Notes under the pieces: generated by a model
What the model was told of the DNA's origin: nothing
Databases searched by the model: none
Seen by the model: the letters and a program-made list of their open reading frames with translations, nothing else
Part shown: in pieces, positions 16,144-24,829 of the stretch
Numbering within the stretch: position 1 is the first letter of the stretch
Layout: every line of letters begins with the position of its first letter
NCBI GenBank assembly: GCA_013297755.1
Contig: JAAFIH010000034.1
Location: 1-44,767 of the forward strand
Length of the DNA: 44,767 bases
Source of the DNA: Cytophagales bacterium
GTDB taxonomy: Bacteria > Bacteroidota > Bacteroidia > Cytophagales > UBA9547
Direction: 5' to 3'
Translations under genes and position numbers: made by a program

Positions 16144-17517
16144 TTGGAAATCAAGCCTTTAATTCCTTTTCATCCTGACTTTTTAGAAGCCATAAAATTA
16201 AATCAAAGCATTGAATCAGAATTATTGATAAATGCTTTAGAATCAGATAGTTGTCTATCAATAAGAGTAAATAAATCAAAGAAAATAAATATTTTTAATA
16301 ACAATAAAGTAGTTCCCTGGTGTGGTCATGGGTTTTATCTAGAACAAAGACCTATTTTTACCAACGACCCTTTACTGCATGCTGGTTGTTATTATGTGCA
16401 AGAAGCAAGTAGTATGTTTTTGAGCCATGTTTTTAATGAATTAAAATTAAATGAAAAAAAAATCAATGTATTAGATCTATGTGCTGCCCCAGGAGGCAAA
16501 TCTACATTGATTTTAGACCATATTTTGCCCGAAAGTTTGCTTGTAAGCAATGAAGTTATCAAAACTAGAGCCACAATTTTAAGAGAAAATATTACTAAAT
16601 GGGGATTGCCAAATGTGGCCATTACCAATAATGATCCAGAGGATTTTAAAAAAATACCTCACTTTTTTGATGTAATTGTGATAGACGCACCCTGCTCTGG
16701 CGAGGGAATGTTTCGTAAGGATAAAGCCACCCGAAACGAATGGACACCACAAAATGTAACCTTATGTGCTGCTCGCCAAAAACGTATTTTGAATGATTGC
16801 CTAGCTTCACTAAAACCTGGTGGCTACATTATATATAGTACTTGCACTTTTAATGAAAAAGAAAATATTGAAAATGTGCAGTATTTTCAATCTCAATTCG
16901 ACCTGAAAACGGTAGAAATGCCTTTAAACAAATCGTGGGGCATTGTAGCAACGGCCAAAGGTTGTTTTCAATTTTATCCACATTTATTGCAAGGGGAGGG
17001 ATTTTTTTGTGCTATTTTACAAAAAAATATTACAGATAAAATTACTACATATCAGCCTAAAGTCAAAAATAAATACGACTTTGTATCCAAAAATAACATA
17101 GAAATTTTAAAACATTGGCTGAAAACTGAAAATATGGATTTCTTGCAAATAAATCAACATATACATGCTTTGCCACAGGCAAATAGTCAAGATATTTTCT
17201 TGGTAATGAGCAAATTATACTGTATTCATGCAGGAGTATTGGTGGGCGAACTAAAAAATAGCCAACTTATACCAAGCCATGATTTGGCCATTTCGACACT
17301 TATTTTGCCCAGTATTCAGAAAATAGATTTATCAAAATCGCAATCTTTGGATTACCTCAAAAAAAATGACAACATGAGCGAATTTCCACTCGAAAAACTC
17401 GAAAAAGGATGGTTTTTGAACACTTATGAAGGCCAAAACTTAGGATTTTCAAAGAAGATAGATAGTAGAATAAATAACTACTATCCCAAAGAATGGAGGA
17501 TTTTAAAGAATTTGTAA
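16144..17517 (+). CDS. RsmF-type rRNA cytosine-C5 methyltransferase
   Basis: The 457-residue protein is a Nol1/Nop2/Sun-family SAM-dependent RNA m5C methyltransferase. Visible are the SAM-binding CAAPGGKSTLI near residue 118, the catalytic DAPCSGEGMFRKD, the second cysteine in YSTCTFNEKENIE, and a C-terminal RNA-binding domain. The layout and the closing STYEG-like region (TYEGQNLGFSKK) resemble RsmF/YebU, which modifies 16S rRNA. The frame has no ATG near its start; a TTG at 16144 is the only suitable start, giving MEIKPLIPFHP. The gene is divergent from the hydroxylase gene. Confidence 0.9.
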   Translation: MEIKPLIPFHPDFLEAIKLNQSIESELLINALESDSCLSIRVNKSKKINIFNNNKVVPWCGHGFYLEQRPIFTNDPLLHAGCYYVQEASSMFLSHVFNELKLNEKKINVLDLCAAPGGKSTLILDHILPESLLVSNEVIKTRATILRENITKWGLPNVAITNNDPEDFKKIPHFFDVIVIDAPCSGEGMFRKDKATRNEWTPQNVTLCAARQKRILNDCLASLKPGGYIIYSTCTFNEKENIENVQYFQSQFDLKTVEMPLNKSWGIVATAKGCFQFYPHLLQGEGFFCAILQKNITDKITTYQPKVKNKYDFVSKNNIEILKHWLKTENMDFLQINQHIHALPQANSQDIFLVMSKLYCIHAGVLVGELKNSQLIPSHDLAISTLILPSIQKIDLSKSQSLDYLKKNDNMSEFPLEKLEKGWFLNTYEGQNLGFSKKIDSRINNYYPKEWRILKNL

Positions 17518-17535
17518 AAAACTTTTTTTTTCTTA

Positions 17536-17565
17536 TTGTGTATAAGTAAATTGTAAATACCTTTG
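17536..17565 (+). promoter_or_regulatory. Promoter of the lipoprotein gene at 17600
   Basis: TTG at 17536-17538, a 19-nt spacer and TACCTTTG at 17558-17565 fit the Bacteroidota consensus exactly. It lies 34 nt before the ATG. Confidence 0.7.
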
Positions 17566-17599
17566 AAGTACAAAAACAAAATTTTAAATTGTAAAAAAT

Positions 17600-18526
17600 A
17601 TGAAAAAATCAAAAAAATATTACAAGTTAGATATAATACTTTTGGCAAGTGCGTTTTCTTTTTTCGCATTGATGTCGTCTTGTGATAAAAAAGAAAAAAC
17701 AGACGATTTCTCAGAACTTGGAAAAGTAGATTCTAGTGGCAAAATCAATAATGCTACATCTGAACTTGCAGCACAGGTTATCAAATCTATACCACCACCT
17801 ATAGAGATGGAATCTATCATTCTCAATGCAGGTGCACCCTACGACCTAAACATACTCAATGCAGTAGAAGAGTACGAAAAATACAGCACCAATTATCATA
17901 AAGCCATCAATTTGGGAATTTATGGAGCAGATTTGGCTTACATCAACATTTATAATAGAAAAGAAGACGCACTTTCGTACCTAAATACAGTAATAAAACT
18001 ATCAGACGACCTCAAAGTAGGTCAGTTTTTTGATTTTGAAACTATCAAACGAATAGCGGATAATAGCAAAAACTTAGATTCTATGCTCAATATTACCACA
18101 AGTAATTTTGAAAAAATGAATAACTATTTGCAAGACCAAAACAGAAGCAATCTGAGTATGTATATGCTCACTGGGGGCTGGGTAGAGGCATTGTATGTGG
18201 CTTGCAAAGTGGGATTAGACAAAAAAAATGTGCCTTTGTATGAAAAAATAGCCGAGCAAAAAATAGTTTTGGATCAAATACTATTGTTGCTATCGTGCTA
18301 CAAAAACGACCCCAATGCTATTACCCTTCACAATGATTTGAGTGAATTGAAAAATACTTACAATAAAATTAAAATAGAAACCATATATGCAGAACCAACA
18401 ATGGTCGAAGAAAATGGGCAGTTAGTCGTAAAAGACAACTCAAAAACAGTAATAGATGCCCCAGAAGACGTAATAAAAGAGATATTTACGTCTATATCTA
18501 ATACCAGGAAAAAAATAATAGGATAA
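17600..18526 (+). CDS. Lipoprotein of unknown function
   Basis: The 308-residue product has a type II signal (AFSFFALMSSC) with the lipid-attached cysteine at residue 29, followed by a charged DKKEKTDD linker. The body is helical throughout (for example AVEEYEKYSTNYHKAINLGI and LKVGQFFDFETIKRIADN), suggesting a periplasmic or outer-membrane-anchored helical bundle. I do not recognise a family. The next gene, 33 nt downstream, encodes a small exported protein, and a terminator follows it, so the two form a transcription unit with a clear promoter. Confidence 0.75.
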   Translation: MKKSKKYYKLDIILLASAFSFFALMSSCDKKEKTDDFSELGKVDSSGKINNATSELAAQVIKSIPPPIEMESIILNAGAPYDLNILNAVEEYEKYSTNYHKAINLGIYGADLAYINIYNRKEDALSYLNTVIKLSDDLKVGQFFDFETIKRIADNSKNLDSMLNITTSNFEKMNNYLQDQNRSNLSMYMLTGGWVEALYVACKVGLDKKNVPLYEKIAEQKIVLDQILLLLSCYKNDPNAITLHNDLSELKNTYNKIKIETIYAEPTMVEENGQLVVKDNSKTVIDAPEDVIKEIFTSISNTRKKIIG

Positions 18527-18559
18527 ATTAACCATAAAACAATATTAATACTTAAAATT

Positions 18560-18970
18560 ATGACAACTTTCAAAATAATGTTTGCTGCTCTTGTATGTAC
18601 TATAATGGCATCTTATGGACAATGCAACACAGATCCAATGGTGCAAAAATGTTCGGGTAAATTGGGTGATTTTACTTTTTTGAAAGTCTATAAGATAGAC
18701 AAAATTAAAACTGGAGAATCAGTGGAATTTTCGTATGTATTCAGTGGAAATACTTCTTATATGCTATCATTATGCGATGACAAAGGTACTGATATGGGAG
18801 TGCAGGTAAGTCTTTTTGATTCTAACCGAAAATTGGTTTCTACCAACAAACTCAACGGCAAAACATATCCAGCCATTACCTACAACTGTAAAAGCACTGG
18901 TATTTATTACATGACTTACTCTATAGACGATGTAACATGTGGGGTGAGTGTATTGGGTTTTAAAAAATAA
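18560..18970 (+). CDS. Small exported Cys-containing protein, unknown
   Basis: The 136-residue product has a signal peptide (MFAALVCTIMASYGQ, cleaved after about residue 21) and a beta-rich body with six cysteines in the mature part (NTDPMVQKCSGK, LCDDKG, YNCKSTG, DDVTCGV among them). That pattern suggests disulfides. It resembles small beta-sandwich exported proteins of this phylum; no enzyme motif is seen. It is the second gene of a two-gene unit with the lipoprotein and is followed by a strong terminator. Confidence 0.7.
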   Translation: MTTFKIMFAALVCTIMASYGQCNTDPMVQKCSGKLGDFTFLKVYKIDKIKTGESVEFSYVFSGNTSYMLSLCDDKGTDMGVQVSLFDSNRKLVSTNKLNGKTYPAITYNCKSTGIYYMTYSIDDVTCGVSVLGFKK

Positions 18971-18988
18971 ATTATAATTTTTTTTAGG

Positions 18989-19024
18989 TGATTCATCCAA
19001 ATTGAATTTGGATGAATCATTTTT
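18989..19024 (+). terminator. Rho-independent terminator of the exported-protein unit
   Basis: TGATTCATCCAAA and TTTGGATGAATCA form a 13-bp stem with a 5-nt loop, followed by a short T run. It lies 18 nt after the stop. Confidence 0.9.
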
Positions 19025-19117
19025 GGAATTATACCATTTTTTTGCAACTTTTTATAGTTTAAACTTTAAAGTCTTTACCATTATTTTGTGTAAATTGCAC
19101 CAATTATAAATTGGGTA

Positions 19118-19720
19118 ATGGAAATAAAATCAGCAAAATTTTTGATAAGCAATACAGATGTGGCCAAATGCCCAAGCATAGAAATGCCAGAATATGCTTT
19201 TATTGGGCGGTCTAATGTGGGCAAATCATCTTTGATAAATATGCTATGCAACACCAAAGGACTAGCCAAAACATCGGCTACGCCTGGCAAAACTGAATTG
19301 ATCAATCATTTTGAAATAAACGAAAAGTGGTATCTGGTAGATTTGCCTGGCTATGGATTTGCCCGAAAAAGTAAAACTACACTAGAAGGTTTTGGCAAAT
19401 TGATTCAAAGCTATTTTTTGAAACGAGATATGCTTACTTGCACTTTTGTATTGATAGACAGTCGATTGCCTCCTCAAAAAATTGATATTGATTTTATACG
19501 ATGGCTTGGTTCCAATGGCATTCCTTTTGTGATTGCTTTTACAAAAATTGATAAGCAAAGTAATTCTAAAACCACAAGCAATATTGAAATATTTAAAAAT
19601 GAACTTCTAAAAGAATGGGAGGAGTTACCCATTTGCTTTGTAACAAGTGCCGAAAAAAAAATTGGCAGAGAAGAGATTTTAGATTATATCAAAGAAATCA
19701 ATTTGGGATTAAAAAAATAA
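19118..19720 (+). CDS. engB: Ribosome biogenesis GTP-binding protein EngB/YsxC
   Basis: The 200-residue TrmE-Era-EngA-type GTPase helps assemble the 50S subunit. The G1 motif [10 protein letters not shown] lies near residues 29-38, the switch region contains [12 protein letters not shown]3 is DLPGYGFA, and G4 is TKID near 141. G5-like SAEKKIG lies at ~180. Length and motif order are standard for EngB/YsxC. The ATG follows a spacer with no other gene; downstream lies repeat copy 2. Confidence 0.97.
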   Translation: MEIKSAKFLISNTDVAKCPSIEMPEYAFIGRSNVGKSSLINMLCNTKGLAKTSATPGKTELINHFEINEKWYLVDLPGYGFARKSKTTLEGFGKLIQSYFLKRDMLTCTFVLIDSRLPPQKIDIDFIRWLGSNGIPFVIAFTKIDKQSNSKTTSNIEIFKNELLKEWEELPICFVTSAEKKIGREEILDYIKEINLGLKK

Positions 19721-19739
19721 ATTCAAGGTTATAGATTAA

Positions 19740-19824
19740 TGTAGATTGATTAAGCATTTTTTATTGCCTCTATCTTAGTTTTTCTCCAAAAGAGAAAGTT
19801 ACTCTGATTTTTAAGTAAACGACA
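19740..19824. repeat. 85-bp inverted-repeat element, copy 2
   Basis: Copy 2 of the element at 7134-7219. The core is well kept (TTATTGCCTCTATCTTAG, CTTTTTCTCCAAAAGAG hairpin). The left end has drifted (AATGTAGATTGATTAAGCA versus AATGTCGTTTAATTAAGCA) while the right end TAAACGACA is intact. It sits between engB and bamD. Confidence 0.7.
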
Positions 19825-19862
19825 CTGGATTATTGATAGGAACTAGAAAAATAATTTAAAGA

Positions 19863-20645
19863 TTATTTGGAGGCTACAAGTTTAATTTTTTCATACAACA
19901 AATCTGCTTCTTTTACTCGCTTACTGTTTGGATATTTATCTACATAAGAATAGTAAAACTCTAAGGCAGTTTGTATACGTTCTTTTTTCTTAGATTCAAT
20001 ACTTTGTAAAGCATATTCATATTGTGATTGAATTTTCAAAAACATTACTTCTTCCAAATACTTTGAACTAGGATAATCTTTAGATAAATTATCAAAAGCA
20101 ATGGCACAAGCCCTGTAATCGCTCATTCTATATAATTGTTTGGCAAGATTATAAGATTTGAGTTCTAATTTTTCGTTTATTTTATCCACCATCTCGTTGC
20201 AGTCGCTCAAGTATTTTGAGTTTGGAAATGTCTCTAAAAATTGCTGTATAGCATCTCTGGCTTCTATTGACAAGCTCTGGTCGAGCGAAAACTCAGGAGA
20301 GTCTTCAAACTTTGAAAGGCAGTGCATATAGTAAGATTCTTCCGAAAATTCACTTCTAGGGTATGTATCATAAAATCTTTTAAACCAATAAGCACTCATA
20401 ATCAATTGGTTTTGATAATATTGGGCCTTAGCAAAAGTAAACAATGCTTTTTCGGCTTCTGATTGTCCTTTCATTAAGGGGAGCAATTCTTCTAAAAGTG
20501 TGGCTGCTTTGTTATAAGATTTTTTATTGTAATATGCCAATGCTTCTTTGTATTTGTATTCTATATTTGTACTTTTCTGAATATTTGTAAACCTGCTACA
20601 ACTCATTAAAAGTAATAATATAATACTTATAAATATTTTTTTCAA
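19863..20645 (-). CDS. bamD: Outer membrane assembly lipoprotein BamD
   Basis: The 260-residue lipoprotein is a component of the BAM complex that folds beta-barrel proteins into the outer membrane. The signal ends in LLLMSC with lipidated Cys16. Five TPR-like helical pairs follow, including YNKKSYNKAATLLEELLPLM, WFKRFYDTYPRSEFSEESYY and AFDNLSKDYPSSKYLEEVMF, matching the BamD/YfiO pattern. Length and order are typical. It is monocistronic here, read toward repeat copy 2, with a TACTTTTG -7 box upstream. Confidence 0.93.
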   Translation of the reverse strand: MKKIFISIILLLLMSCSRFTNIQKSTNIEYKYKEALAYYNKKSYNKAATLLEELLPLMKGQSEAEKALFTFAKAQYYQNQLIMSAYWFKRFYDTYPRSEFSEESYYMHCLSKFEDSPEFSLDQSLSIEARDAIQQFLETFPNSKYLSDCNEMVDKINEKLELKSYNLAKQLYRMSDYRACAIAFDNLSKDYPSSKYLEEVMFLKIQSQYEYALQSIESKKKERIQTALEFYYSYVDKYPNSKRVKEADLLYEKIKLVASK

Positions 20646-20688
20646 TTCAATAATAGATTTTAATTTATAATTTTTTTTAGATTAATTG

Positions 20689-20696
20689 CAAAAGTA
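20689..20696 (-). promoter_or_regulatory. bamD: -7 promoter box of bamD
   Basis: The complement reads TACTTTTG, an exact TAnnTTTG match, 43 nt before the bamD ATG. No TTG is seen at -33. Confidence 0.4.
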
Positions 20697-20753
20697 ATTA
20701 AAACTTAGTTAAAAGTAATGGTTGAAATCATTTTAATTATATTTAAAAATCAA

Positions 20754-21345
20754 TGTCGTTTACATAAGCAATTTTTATTGCCTCTAACTTAGTCTTTCTC
20801 AAAAGTAGAAAGAAAATCTGATTCTTAACCCAACTTGTATCAAATTTTTCATAAAGCCTTGATAATCAGTTGATTATGTTGGTAAAATTTGTTATTGGGG
20901 TAACACAAACTTTTTGAGTTAAGAGGTATTATTACCCACATCAAACAAATTCTTCCATTTTCTTATCAAACATTTTAACACGACTAGCAATAATCCCTCT
21001 AAAATGCTAATATTTAGTAATATATTGTATTTTTTTACTTTTAATAAAAATGCTTTCACATTTTACATAAGTATATTCTTTTACCTTTTTGGCTTTTATC
21101 AATTTTATATAGTAATATTTTGCAAAGATAAAAAATGACAATCTAACATCCAAATGCTATGGGGGAACACAAATGAGTTTCAAATATATTCAAAAAATAT
21201 AACTAATTGATAATCAGGTACTTACAAATTATTGGTATCGAAAATAAATGAAAAATACACTAAAATAGATGAAAAAACTAAAAAATTAGGTCAGAATTTA
21301 GGGTTTTTGGGTAGGGTAAATACAAGTTGGGTTAAGTAAAAGACA
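20754..21345. repeat. 85-bp element, copy 3, split by an insertion
   Basis: The left part, 20754-20828, matches copies 1 and 2 (TGTCGTTTA end, TTATTGCCTCTAACTTAG core). The right end, 21336-21345, reads GTAAAAGACA and continues the copy. Removing 20829-21335 restores an 85-bp copy ending GATTCTTAA-GTAAAAGACA, beside GATTTTTAA-GTAAACGACA in copy 2. The match of length and junction is direct evidence of a later insertion. Confidence 0.75.
20825..21335. mobile_element. Small element with 12-bp TIR inserted at TTAA
   Basis: The ends are CCCAACTTGTAT (20829-20840) and its complement ATACAAGTTGGG (21320-21331), each flanked by TTAA (20825-20828 and 21332-21335). The interior (~500 bp) is AT-rich, with no intact gene. 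A short minus-strand frame near 20941-21000 (FRGIIASRVKMFDKKMEEFV) could be a transposase remnant but is too short to assign. A non-autonomous or decayed insertion element with a TTAA target duplication is the simplest reading. Confidence 0.65.
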
Positions 21346-21571
21346 TTGATAGATGAAATTAAAAACAATACACTAATTTTAAAATCTATTCATTTGTGCC
21401 ATTTACTTTTATTCATTTGAGTTCTATTTTTATTGGTTTCTTGTATAAAATTCTAAACAAATTTAAGAAACTATATAATAAATAAAATTAGATAGCTTAC
21501 TTTTGTTTAAATCTAAATTATTACAGTACTTATATTTTTAATAAGTCTATTTTCTTTTAATCATTTTGTTC

Positions 21572-23932
21572 TTGAAATTTAATTTTATTCATATTATTAA
21601 CTTATTGATTTTTTTAAGCATCAATCAAATGTATGCTCAATTAAAAAATGTAAGGATTTCTGTTTTAGATCATATTTCTAAAAAAGATATTGAAGATTGC
21701 AATTTAGTAATAAAGGGAAATAAAAATTATTACTATTTAATCCAAAAAGAAATTTTGGTTCAACTAGATACTGGTAAATATTCGATTGTTTTGAGCCAAA
21801 TCAATTATAAACCTAGTCTTCAAAAAATACAAATAACCAAAGATACCACTATTGCTATTTTATTAGAAAGTATCAGCAAGGAACTTTTGGAAATAGAGAT
21901 AAAGGATAGCAGCATTCATGAAACAGCAAAATTTAGCTCTGATGCGAGCATTATAACCACTAAATACATAAAAAAAATACCAAATTTGGTAGGCGAGGCT
22001 GATATTTACAAATTTGTACAGCAGTTGCCAGGGGTGGCTATCACTGGTGAGGGCAGTGGCTCATTGCACGTAAGAGGCGGAGAAGCCAATGAAAATTTAA
22101 TTTTGTTGGATGACTCGCCAATATATGAACCAAACCATATACTGGGCTTGGTATCGGTTTTTGATGCAGATTATATTGCAGATGCACATTTATTAAAAAA
22201 TGGTGTAGCTACCAGATATGGTGGACGGCTGTCTTCGGTACTTAAATTTAATTCAAAAACTGCTCATTTTTTAAAACCAAATTTTAATGTTGGTATTGGC
22301 GTATTATCCTCAAAATTTTATACAAATATTCCTATTATTAAAAATAAACTAGCTATCACATTAAACGTAAGAAAATCTAATATTGAATATATTTTAGGAC
22401 TTGCAAGACCTCACCTTAAAGATTTAAAAGAAAATAACTTAGATTTTTATGATTTTAATACTAAAATCAGTTTTCAACAAGGCAAATGGAATAGTTTTTT
22501 ATCCATGTATATTGGCAAAGATGCTTTGTTTATCAATAAACAAATCAACCTGACATGGGGAAATACGAATTTTAATTTTAAAACTATTTATAAAAACAAA
22601 AATTTTCAATATGGATTTCAAGTAGGATTTTCGCAATTTCAGTTTAATTTGGATGTGAGCGATAAAGACAAGAATTTTTTTTGGAAATGTGCCATTGCCG
22701 ATATCCATGCAAAAACATTTAGTATATTTAAAATATGGAATAATTCAATGGAAATTGGCTTAGATTATTCTTTTAAAAATATAAATCCAACCCAATATGA
22801 GCCTTTGGATAAGACCTCTATTTTTAAACCTTTGAATCTACCAACTTATAAAACAATAGAATTATCGCCTTATTTTGATTATAACTATAATTTTGGCAAA
22901 AAATTAGGTTTAAATGTTGGCCTTAGAGTACCTAATTTTTTCCAAGTTGGCTCTTACACAAGGTACATATATAAAAACGAAAAAGAACTAACTCAACCAG
23001 AAATTGTTGATACAATAAATTACGCTACCAATCAATTATTTAATCATAAAATAAGGCTAGAACCTCGTATAAATGTTACATATAAACTGGCCGAAAACAT
23101 AACCCTTAATAGTAGCTATAATCGTAATTATCAGTTTATAAATCAAATCATTACAGGCGTTACTCCCCTGCCAATTAGTTTTTGGATGCCATCCATTGAT
23201 TATTTTGAGCCTGCAATGATTGATAAATTTTCGAGTGGAATAATGTATCAAATCAATGAAAGTGTATTTTTGAACATGGATTTGTTTTATAATTATAAAT
23301 CAGATATTTTAGATTTTGTAGATAATGCAGACTTGTTTTTGAATAAAAATTACTTAACCCAAATCAGAAAAGGTACAGGGCGTAGCTATGGTATGGAATT
23401 GTCGATTGCCAAAAATATAGGACGATTTACAGGCAGTTTGGCCTATACACTATCGAGTAGCACTCGGCAAACGGAGGACGTAAACCAAAATAGAACATAC
23501 TATGCCAATTCTGACAGAAGAAATATACTTAATGTATGGCTTTCTTACCGATTGAGTCCAAAATTTACGTTAGGATTATCGTTTAATTATGCCACAGGTC
23601 GCCCTATTACTTTGCCCTCAGGTGTATACCAATTTCAGGACTATACTGTAAATCTAGTATCCGATCGCAATGGGTATCGTATGCCAGATTTTCATCATTT
23701 AGACCTAAATTTGACTTACAAACCAGTTTGGAAGAGACATCCAAATATAAAATCAACTTGGAACTTAAACATATATAATGTATACAACAGAAAAAATGCC
23801 TTTTTGGTGTATTCAAAATCTACTTTTGATGGTAATAATGAACAATCTTTTGGAATTGAAAATACGAATCAAATATTTATGTTATATTTATTTTCAATTT
23901 TACCATCCATAAGATATACATTAGAGTTTTGA
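21572..23932 (+). CDS. TonB-dependent outer membrane receptor
   Basis: The protein is ~786 residues. It has a signal peptide (IINLLIFLSINQMYAQ), a short carboxypeptidase-like (CNA-B/regulatory) domain to about residue 105, a plug with LPGVAITGEGSGSLHVRGG and ENLILLDDSPIYEPNH (residues ~155-190), then a 22-strand-type beta-barrel ending in aromatic residues (RYTLEF). It moves a ligand through the outer membrane using TonB energy. There is no ATG near the start; TTG at 21572 gives MKFNF, and TTG at 21566 adds two residues. Its stop overlaps the start of the DUF4249 gene, a pairing typical of Bacteroidota uptake loci with unknown substrate. Confidence 0.93.
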   Translation: MKFNFIHIINLLIFLSINQMYAQLKNVRISVLDHISKKDIEDCNLVIKGNKNYYYLIQKEILVQLDTGKYSIVLSQINYKPSLQKIQITKDTTIAILLESISKELLEIEIKDSSIHETAKFSSDASIITTKYIKKIPNLVGEADIYKFVQQLPGVAITGEGSGSLHVRGGEANENLILLDDSPIYEPNHILGLVSVFDADYIADAHLLKNGVATRYGGRLSSVLKFNSKTAHFLKPNFNVGIGVLSSKFYTNIPIIKNKLAITLNVRKSNIEYILGLARPHLKDLKENNLDFYDFNTKISFQQGKWNSFLSMYIGKDALFINKQINLTWGNTNFNFKTIYKNKNFQYGFQVGFSQFQFNLDVSDKDKNFFWKCAIADIHAKTFSIFKIWNNSMEIGLDYSFKNINPTQYEPLDKTSIFKPLNLPTYKTIELSPYFDYNYNFGKKLGLNVGLRVPNFFQVGSYTRYIYKNEKELTQPEIVDTINYATNQLFNHKIRLEPRINVTYKLAENITLNSSYNRNYQFINQIITGVTPLPISFWMPSIDYFEPAMIDKFSSGIMYQINESVFLNMDLFYNYKSDILDFVDNADLFLNKNYLTQIRKGTGRSYGMELSIAKNIGRFTGSLAYTLSSSTRQTEDVNQNRTYYANSDRRNILNVWLSYRLSPKFTLGLSFNYATGRPITLPSGVYQFQDYTVNLVSDRNGYRMPDFHHLDLNLTYKPVWKRHPNIKSTWNLNIYNVYNRKNAFLVYSKSTFDGNNEQSFGIENTNQIFMLYLFSILPSIRYTLEF

Positions 23933-24786
23933 AAAAAATTATACTATTACTTTTCATTTTTCAAATCAGTTGTGTAGAAAATATATCACAACAAACCTTA
24001 CAGCAATCTGTCAAAAGAGTTGTCATTGATGCAGTTTTTTCTGATTTAGTAGATTTCAATAGAGTTATTATTACACAATCTACCCAATTTGATACTCAAA
24101 ATAAAATCGAAAAAGTAGAAAATGGATTGGTTATTATAAAAAACACAACCCAAAACATTAGCGATACTTTATTGCATACAAAAGATGGAATTTATAAATC
24201 TAACAAAACCAACTTTGTGCCAAAATCGAACCAGATTTATGAGCTTATAGTAGAGGTAAATGGCCAAAAGTATACTTCTAAAACAAAATGCCCAGCCAAA
24301 GTGGGCTTTGAATTAATAGATTTGAGGTCTAAATTTAAAGAAATAGCAAGACCATTTGCCAATTATGCACAATTTAATTTTTCGGAAAATAGATACATCT
24401 ACTCTGGAGATAGTTTGTTTGAAGTAGAAGCCAATGGACGTATTAATAGATCAGAAAACAACTATTTGAGGGGTGAAGTATATAGATTTGATGACAAATA
24501 TAAGAATCCAAATATTTTCTTGATATTTGATACCCAAAGAGTTGTAAATGAAGTAAACAATATCAATCCGCCAGGAGCGTTTTTGAGAAATGACGAGGTA
24601 AGTATCTATATTTTTGGAATCACACCAGAATCTTATAAGTTTTATCAAACTTTACGCCAACTTACAAATTACGAAGGCGGTCTTTTTTCGCCCTCACAAG
24701 GCAATCCTATATCTAACCTAGACAATGGGGCTTTGGGCTTGTTTGATGTATGTTTAATAAAAAAGTTTAAAATATTTGTAAAATAA
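23929..24786 (+). CDS. DUF4249 lipoprotein partner of the TonB receptor
   Basis: The 285-residue product has a type II signal (IILLLFIFQISC; lipid Cys about residue 15), then an early VVIDAVFSDLVDFNRVIITQ stretch and a beta-rich body with the NQIYELIVEVNGQKYTSKT pattern, as in DUF4249 proteins. These lipoproteins accompany TonB receptors of Bacteroidota and probably cap or assist the barrel at the cell surface. TTG at 23929 overlaps the receptor stop TGA in TTGA, giving translational coupling. This supports the non-ATG start and a joint function. Confidence 0.87.
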   Translation: MKKIILLLFIFQISCVENISQQTLQQSVKRVVIDAVFSDLVDFNRVIITQSTQFDTQNKIEKVENGLVIIKNTTQNISDTLLHTKDGIYKSNKTNFVPKSNQIYELIVEVNGQKYTSKTKCPAKVGFELIDLRSKFKEIARPFANYAQFNFSENRYIYSGDSLFEVEANGRINRSENNYLRGEVYRFDDKYKNPNIFLIFDTQRVVNEVNNINPPGAFLRNDEVSIYIFGITPESYKFYQTLRQLTNYEGGLFSPSQGNPISNLDNGALGLFDVCLIKKFKIFVK

Positions 24787-24806
24787 TTTTAGATTTAGTA
24801 ATTTTG
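24776..24806 (+). promoter_or_regulatory. Promoter of the 404-residue lipoprotein gene
   Basis: TTG at 24776-24778, a 20-nt spacer and TAATTTTG at 24799-24806 match the Bacteroidota consensus. It overlaps the end of the DUF4249 gene, so the next gene has its own start site as well as read-through. Confidence 0.65.
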
Positions 24807-24829
24807 ATAAAATTTAAAAAACAAACTTT

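Noticed and set aside
20941-21157. Transposase gene inside the TTAA-flanked element
   Set aside because: The minus-strand frame reads FRGIIASRVKMFDKKMEEFV before its stop, but it has an internal TAG upstream and AT-driven composition; too little to name.
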